From Pisaster brevispinus (Eukaryota; Echinodermata; Asteroidea; Forcipulatida; Asteriidae), in NCBI GenBank assembly GCA_023634235.1, contig JAMKCF010000009.1:5704001-5768000 (forward strand): a stretch of 64,000 nt of DNA. Reading direction: 5' to 3'. Within the stretch, counting starts at the first letter, position 1, and every line of letters starts with the position of its first letter. Shown here in pieces: positions 59,186-64,000 of the stretch. The notes beneath the pieces are model-generated. The model was given only the letters and a program-made list of their open reading frames with translations. It had not been told where the DNA came from and ran no database searches. Position numbers and translations under genes: made by a program.

Positions 59186-59315
59186 AAACTAGGCATGTAG
59201 TAAATATTAAATTAATGTGTAGTAGTGTATGAAGAGTTCCAAATGGAAACAAGTTGTAAATGGCTGGGCGTACCCTGGGTGAAGGAGTGTAATAAACAAT
59301 AAATATTTTTAGGTT

Positions 59316-59445
59316 GGAACAAAGACAATTTAACAAGAGCGGGACTTGAACCTACGTTCTCCAGATTAACGTGCCAGTGCTCTACCAACTGAGCTATGTA
59401 GCCCTATGTTGGCGGTCTCCCTATTATATCTTTGTTCAGGGGTGC
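59316..59445 (-). mobile_element. tRNA-derived SINE, family 4, reverse
   Basis: Best-preserved copy. Read on the minus strand, it has tagctcagttggtagagc (A-box region) and GGTTCAAGTCCC (59341-59352) at tRNA-like spacing, then 'tctttgttca'-type body on the plus strand. The anticodon stem does not pair properly, so it is not a functional tRNA. Confidence 0.87.
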
Positions 59446-59561
59446 CAGTCAAAATGACTTTATTTTATTATTATATAACTATCTCTCATTGCAAAGTAAC
59501 TCTTGAATGGGTTGGCTAGTCTATTTTCTTATCGCTGATTACTTAACCGTTCAACCACTAG

Positions 59562-59712
59562 GATTGAAGAGACCTGGAGGTTGTGGCAGAAGTTCATTGA
59601 TGACTACACACGCTTTGATGAGTGGTTGACCACCAGTGAACGCATTGCCGCTAATCCACACACAACCAGTGCGCCGTTTGCCGTCGTCAAAGAAGAAATC
59701 AAGAAGTTTGAT
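59562..59712 (+). CDS. SYNE1: Nesprin-1-like exon 25: linker and helix A
   Basis: The exon has 151 nt, entry phase 2 and exit phase 0, acceptor cgttcaaccactag. The donor GAT|GTAACT is weak at the exon side. IEETWRLWQKFIDDYTRFDE is almost identical to human IEETWRLWQKFLDDYSRFED. The exon ends in VVKEEIKKFD, matching human VAKEELKKFE. Confidence 0.97.
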
Positions 59713-60525
59713 GTAACTATTGCTATGCTCCATTTCTCTTTTTCGTGTTTCATTACAAAGCTTAATAGAAATGACAGCTGAACTTACTGGCTGTCTGTGA
59801 CTATGTATACTCTCTATGTATACTCACTGTTACATCACATGCTTACCAAAGACCCACATAGCCTAGACCTCTTGCAGGCACAATTTGTACACAGCCCATT
59901 GGAAGAATACATAAAATGTTAGCTTTTGTGGAGATTGCAACGGATTGCTGTCTGTCTGCAAATTTGTGTACTTACAAAGTGTATAGACAATGTAACATGT
60001 GACACCACATGTTTACAAAATAGCCACAGAGCATGGACTTCTTGCAGGCAAAATTTGTACACAGCTCAACGGAAGAAAACGTGTAATCAGGCATTTTATA
60101 GAGATTGCACTGTCGGAGTTTTATCAACTTTTGATTTAAAGAAAGGAAGCACTTGTTCAGTTGTTATGTTTGTGTAATTCTTTAATAGAAATTATTTCAT
60201 TTTGTATAAAATGTTAAATATATGACCAGTTTGGAATCTTGTCTGCCAGGAAGTGCCCTGGAAGGTACAAGGCCCCTGTTTTTGGAAACAAATGTTACCT
60301 GGTCTATAGAATATTTTATTGGTTACCAAATTTCAACCGTTCATAAAGTGCGGGGTTTAGTTTATTGTTTGAAATTAGCCCTTGATTTTTGACTTTTGAT
60401 TGATGGGTTACAAGCTCAGTTGATGACTCATTGCCATTGTATAACTGAGTTGCAGCTAAAGTGCCATTGTAAAATCTTAGTCATCAACCTTATTGAGAAG
60501 GATTTTTCACATTGCATTAATTCAG
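59713..60525 (+). other. Intron 25 with local duplication
   Basis: It contains a direct duplication with a period of about 170 bp (59796-60108); no other element is seen. Confidence 0.8.
59796..60108. repeat. Two tandem copies of a ~170-bp unit
   Basis: 'cttgcaggcacaatttgtac' at 59871 and 'cttgcaggcaaaatttgtac' at 60041 lie within longer matching tracts (acatgtt/acatgct..., ttttgtggagattgca / ttttatagagattgca). Confidence 0.82.
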
Positions 60526-60846
60526 GGATTCCAGCGTAAAGTTCATGAAAACCTCACCCAGCTTGAGATCATCAACAAGCAGTACCGCCGCCTGGCTCGG
60601 GAGGGGCGCACGGACAATGCACGCCAACTCAAGTCCATGGTCCACGAGGCCAACGGCCGGTGGGATGAACTTGCTCGACGATGTACCTCCATCTTAAGAA
60701 GGTTGAAGTACACACTGGGACAGAAGGAAGAATTTGACGCTTGCAAAGAGAGCATGCTGGTGTGGTTGACGGAGATGGACCTGCAGCTCACCAACGTGGA
60801 ACACTTCTCAGAATCAGACATATCGGTCAAAATCAAACAAATGATG
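60526..60846 (+). CDS. SYNE1: Nesprin-1-like exon 26: complete B-C-A unit, best conserved
   Basis: The exon has 107 codons, phase 0/0, acceptor cattaattcag and donor ATG|GTGAGT. It reads LTQLEIINKQYRRLAREGRT, RCTSILRRLKYTLGQKEEFD and MLVWLTEMDLQLTNVEHFSE. Human nesprin-1 carries INKQYRRLARENRTD, VTSILRRLKHFIGQREEF and ILVWLTEMDLQLTNIEHFSE. Vertebrate nesprin-1 alpha isoforms include this part of the rod. Confidence 0.98.
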
Positions 60847-61077
60847 GTGAGTTGTCTTTATTGATGTAATTTACTGCATCATGAGTTAACAATATTGTTC
60901 TGGTTTTTACCATACACTGATGTTTGATGAGCACTGTTTCCTCAGTCCTTTCCGAGTCCTGTGGGAAAAACAAATCCACAGGCACAATACTCATGTGGGT
61001 CTCAAACCCCACCCCCGCCATTCTAGAGCTCATGGTAAATTGTGTTGAAATATGTCAAAATTGTCATTTAAAACAAT

Positions 61078-61312
61078 AGCACTCCCCGCACCGAGGACGT
61101 CGCTTTTGCTCAAAGTACCTGTATGTCATACAAACATTCCACCACCCAGCTCTCACGCAATAACTGCATCGGCGACCGCAGTAGTATAGTCAGTACACGG
61201 TGGTAAACATACAGCATGGACATGTACGTATGTGTTCATTAGTGAATTTTGACATGTTGTCTGAGATCGAGGGAGTGAGCTCCTAATTTTTAGCATTAGT
61301 GCGGAGTGCAAT
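61078..61312. repeat. TIR element, family E copy 2
   Basis: Left end agcactccccgcac, right end gcggagtgc; interior as at 8486-8723. Confidence 0.82.
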
Positions 61313-61429
61313 TCAACTTGACTCCAAAAGTGAAAAAAAGCTCTTTTTTGTATGATGTCACGGTCATGGAAGTCTTGACTCTAGCACTGATCTTTAGTTG
61401 TGTTGGGCATTAGTCATGTGCTTCTTGTC

Positions 61430-61610
61430 CTGTTTTCAGACCTGAAATTTTATCTTTGAGAGGGCAAGGACGGCCATTTTCATTTGGCAACAGACGCTTC
61501 CATTGGGAAATCTTAAAGTCTATGGGAAACTTTTTGAAGGGGCACCAAGGCCAAGACCAGGGCAACGGAGGCCATTGCCCTTGTGGCCATTGTACAATTC
61601 CAGAACCTGT
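61430..61610. repeat. Dispersed repeat, family J copy 2
   Basis: Matches 42425-42600 in order and orientation. Confidence 0.72.
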
Positions 61611-61705
61611 GTTTTCTTTCTTTTACGTAAAACTCCTTTTGGCTCCTGACCAAATTTCAGTTAATGAATTAATGCTTTTACTAAGACAGTGCATTTTTCC
61701 TTCAG

Positions 61706-61906
61706 GCATTCCAACGTGAGATTGAACTCAACCATTCACGGTTAGAAGAGATCTCCGAGCACGCTCAGGTCCTGATGCAACGTTCAGACCCATTGGACAG
61801 TGTAATTATACAGACAGAGATGGATGAGTTACACCGCTACTCGCTGGAGGTGTTTGATCAGGTCGGACGCTTCCAGCGCAAGCTGGAGAGATTATCCATA
61901 GCCCAG
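61706..61906 (+). CDS. SYNE1: Nesprin-1-like exon 27: last spectrin helices seen
   Basis: The exon has 67 codons, phase 0/0, acceptor tttttccttcag and donor CAG|GTTGGT. AFQREIELNHSRLEEISEHA and DELHRYSLEVFDQVGRFQRK correspond to human AFQQEISLNHNKIEQI and ELRRYCQEVFGRVERYHKKL. In human the next residues leave the spectrin rod for an unstructured linker and one further repeat before KASH. None of that was found in the remaining 2.1 kb, so it must lie beyond the window. Confidence 0.97.
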
Positions 61907-62055
61907 GTTGGTCTTTATGTTGTCATTGAATTACTCTCCCGCCACATCTAAGAAACTTTGGTTGTGGATAGGTGCAACAATTATACAGCAGGAAATCATG
62001 CAACTTGAAAACCAAACATACGGGATTGATTGAGCTGCTGGTTTTGAGTGAACAT

Positions 62056-62286
62056 CCAGGGCTCCATGTCATGGCGCTGCTTAGTGCAAGCGAAAAGTCT
62101 ACGCTTACGGAAGCAGACAAATCTGTGCTTAATGTAAGCGTATTGCACAGGTTAGCAGCGAGTATGTTATTGTGCGTGTGTGTACTTCACGCTAGCGCAG
62201 AAATTTTATACATAGCCTGTGAGTAAAGAATGGTGGCCAGGAGTACAGATTTCTGAGGTAAGCAGAGCCATGACATTGGGCCCAGG
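62056..62286. repeat. Foldback element of 'gggcccaatttcat' type, long
   Basis: 'ccagggctccatgtcatggc' and 'gagccatgacattgggccca' form the ends; the interior resembles 34148-34403 (tacgcttacg, 'ttgcacaggttagcagcg'). Confidence 0.78.
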
Positions 62287-63560
62287 AATGTCCAAGACAG
62301 ATAAGACTTGGAAATGCTTAATTGTTGCTCCTGCACGCTGGTTTGTATTTGAGTTGGTAGATACATCCTACATGCAGCCAATTTTTACCATTACTTGCCT
62401 CATCAGAGATTTATGCAGTGAATGCAAAGCTAATCATAGTATTGATCATGTACAGGTTTTTATTGGGTCCAGTATATCTATTGAATTATGCAAATTAAAA
62501 ACATTGAAGATTATTCCTGTAGGTCCTCAAGACAATTGCTGATTCTTGCCACGCATTATTGTTGTGTAAACAAACTGCTAAAAGGAGAACAGGGTTTTTT
62601 TTTTCAGAAGAGAATTAATTGAAGCATCTTGGTAGCTTTGCACTTCTTTGTCTGCTGTCTTTTACTAATGTGTGACTTTTTTTTATTTGAAAAATAAATG
62701 TGTATGTATAGAAAATGGCACTAAATTCTGGTAGATTTAGCGGTTTATGTCAGCTCTGAAATGTTTTGACTACCTTTTGTCAGATGCGATAACTTAACTT
62801 TGAGAAAATAACATCACAGTAGCATGTTTTAGTACCTGCACGACTCATTGCACAATCTTGATGATGCACTTGAAAGTACACTTTTAAATGAAATATATGT
62901 TTCTGGTTTCTGTGAGGGTTGCACACTCACTCCGTCGAACTAACCCAAAACGTTTGTCATCTTCTAAACACTCTACAGGAATTTTATCGTTAGGCTCTGC
63001 AAGTTAGCAGATATAGATAAATGTTGTTCAACTTTAGCTTGGATCAGATATTAATCAGCAAACCAGTATAGAGTAGGGAAAGATTCCCCCCCAAGGTATG
63101 AACGGACCTTTCAGTAGCTGCAGTTGTGTGTGGCTTTTTAGACCAGTGCATCAGTTCACTTTCACAGGCAATCCCAAACACCAGCTATCCTGCATTGTAC
63201 TAACTGGTTTGGACACACCTGCTTCTAGCTAGAGTACAAGTTTACCTGTTTGAAGTAGGTTTGTTTTCATCAGAGTTTTGAGTTTGGACGGAGGTTTTTT
63301 TTGTTGTTTTTTTTTCCTTTCACGAGGAGCCAATTTTGAGATTTTGTTCAGTTTCTCATTCATACTGTAATCATCATGTTGCTTACTGCACTAACACGTA
63401 CTTGATGTTCAAAGATGTTATGTCACATGAAATATGTGTGCTGTTGTTTATCAAGCTAAATCACAGAAACAAGGAGTAACAACAGCAAAGTTAGTGCATT
63501 AAGATTAGTTCCAGCCCTATCTGCCTATTATTCCTGCCTTCCTTCTGTCTAAAGAGGGCA

Positions 63561-63815
63561 GCATTCTCCCTTTTCTGTGGTCCACTGGCCAAATGCTAGT
63601 TATACTTGAAGAGGAGATCATTTTGACTAGTCCTTAATGATGACCAGTCAAAATTCTTTCCAAACGGTCCAGCTGGCTAACTCTGTATTGAAAAGTCTTC
63701 CTCATATTAAAAATAGACTTGTGAAAAAGCAGGTGGACTAGTGAAATTACAAGCTTACTTGTCCGGATCGACCGGCTTTGACTAGCTGGTCACTGAAAAA
63801 GTTAAGGAAAAACTC
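63561..63815. repeat. Dispersed repeat, family H copy 2 (inverted)
   Basis: Reverse complement of the family at 49261-49410. It is longer and contains both ends (ccactggccaaatgctagt and 'tagctggtcactgaaaaagt'). Confidence 0.75.
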
Positions 63816-64000
63816 TAGAGGGCAGTATTCATTCCTATAGTGAACACAGCTTTATTTCCATCTTGGTCTTGTAGCATTTTTTCTAGATTTTAAATCTGTT
63901 AGAGAAAAAAGGATAAGTTGTGCAGTGGAATGTCAAACAGTCTCTAAATTTATGTCATGTCTGTCCTTGTTGCTGTCTTCTGTAGGTTTAGTGCCTGTTA

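Larger units (their letters stand above)
58833..59561 (+). other. Intron 24 with two reverse SINEs
   Basis: A family-3 SINE (58995-59185) and a family-4 SINE (59316-59445), both reversed, make up nearly half of it. Confidence 0.83.
60847..61705 (+). other. Intron 26 with two dispersed elements
   Basis: Family E (61078-61312) and family J (61430-61610) copies fill most of it. Confidence 0.83.
15816..61906 (+). other. SYNE1: Nesprin-1 (SYNE1)-like gene, partial, 27 coding exons
   Basis: This span holds 27 exons with AG acceptors and GT donors that join into one frame of 1,974 residues. The product is a rod of tandem three-helix spectrin repeats. About 17 helix-A signatures of the type xxWLxxxExxL can be counted. 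From exon 19 on it aligns almost without gaps to human nesprin-1, for example EIEYKL, IEETWRLWQKF, NKQYRRLAR and LVWLTEMDLQLTN. Nesprins sit in the outer nuclear membrane, bind SUN proteins through a C-terminal KASH peptide, and connect the nucleus to the cytoskeleton. Shorter vertebrate isoforms made from this end of the gene bind lamin, emerin and mAKAP. The KASH region and the N-terminal actin-binding domain lie outside the window. Most introns are phase 0 and four are phase 2. The orthology call is strong for exons 19-27. For exons 1-18 it rests on continuity of the frame and repeat style. Confidence 0.95.
61907..64000 (+). other. Start of intron 27, runs past the window
   Basis: It holds a foldback (62056-62286) and the inverted family-H repeat (63561-63815). 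No KASH-proximal exon is recognised. Confidence 0.83.

Noticed and set aside
59319..59420. Functional tRNA gene on the minus strand
   Set aside because: The A and B boxes are good but the anticodon stem and acceptor stem do not pair, and it continues into a SINE body shared with other copies.

Overview
The window is animal (metazoan) nuclear DNA carrying the middle-to-late part of one large gene on the + strand. Twenty-seven coding exons between 15816 and 61906 join, with GT/AG borders and matching phases, into one open frame of 5,922 nt (1,974 residues) without a stop. The product is a run of about 17-18 spectrin repeats. The last nine exons (38702-61906) follow, almost residue for residue, the C-terminal spectrin repeats of vertebrate nesprin-1 (SYNE1), the outer-nuclear-membrane protein of the LINC complex. 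Neither end of the gene is here: exon 1 of this fragment opens with a splice acceptor, and the window stops in the intron after the last spectrin repeat, before the linker and the KASH membrane anchor.

Layout: 1-15815 is intron with no exon that I recognise; it holds two minisatellites (36-bp and 38-bp units) and dispersed repeats. 15816-28666 has small, well-spaced exons. 29423-40930 is the exon-dense core. 40931-57304 holds two 8.1-kb introns separated by one 167-nt exon. 57305-61906 has the last five, most conserved exons. 61907-64000 is intron.

The introns are full of short dispersed elements: TTAA-flanked MITEs, several other foldback or TIR families, at least four tRNA-derived SINE families with good B boxes, and three decayed LINE 3' ends. 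Several elements sit within 30-100 bp of a splice acceptor. Comparing copies inside the window defines many of these families without a database.

The organism is probably an invertebrate deuterostome, and I favour an echinoderm such as a sea star. The reasons are the nesprin-1 similarity, the intron sizes, and foldback elements of the 'gggcccaatttcatgg' and 'tttcacaaag' types. This placement is inference. No bacterial genes, rRNA, functional tRNA, CRISPR array or intact transposase were found. No evidence of a novel multi-gene system was found. The most interesting observations are candidate micro- and cassette exons in frame with the rod, and transposons at splice acceptors.
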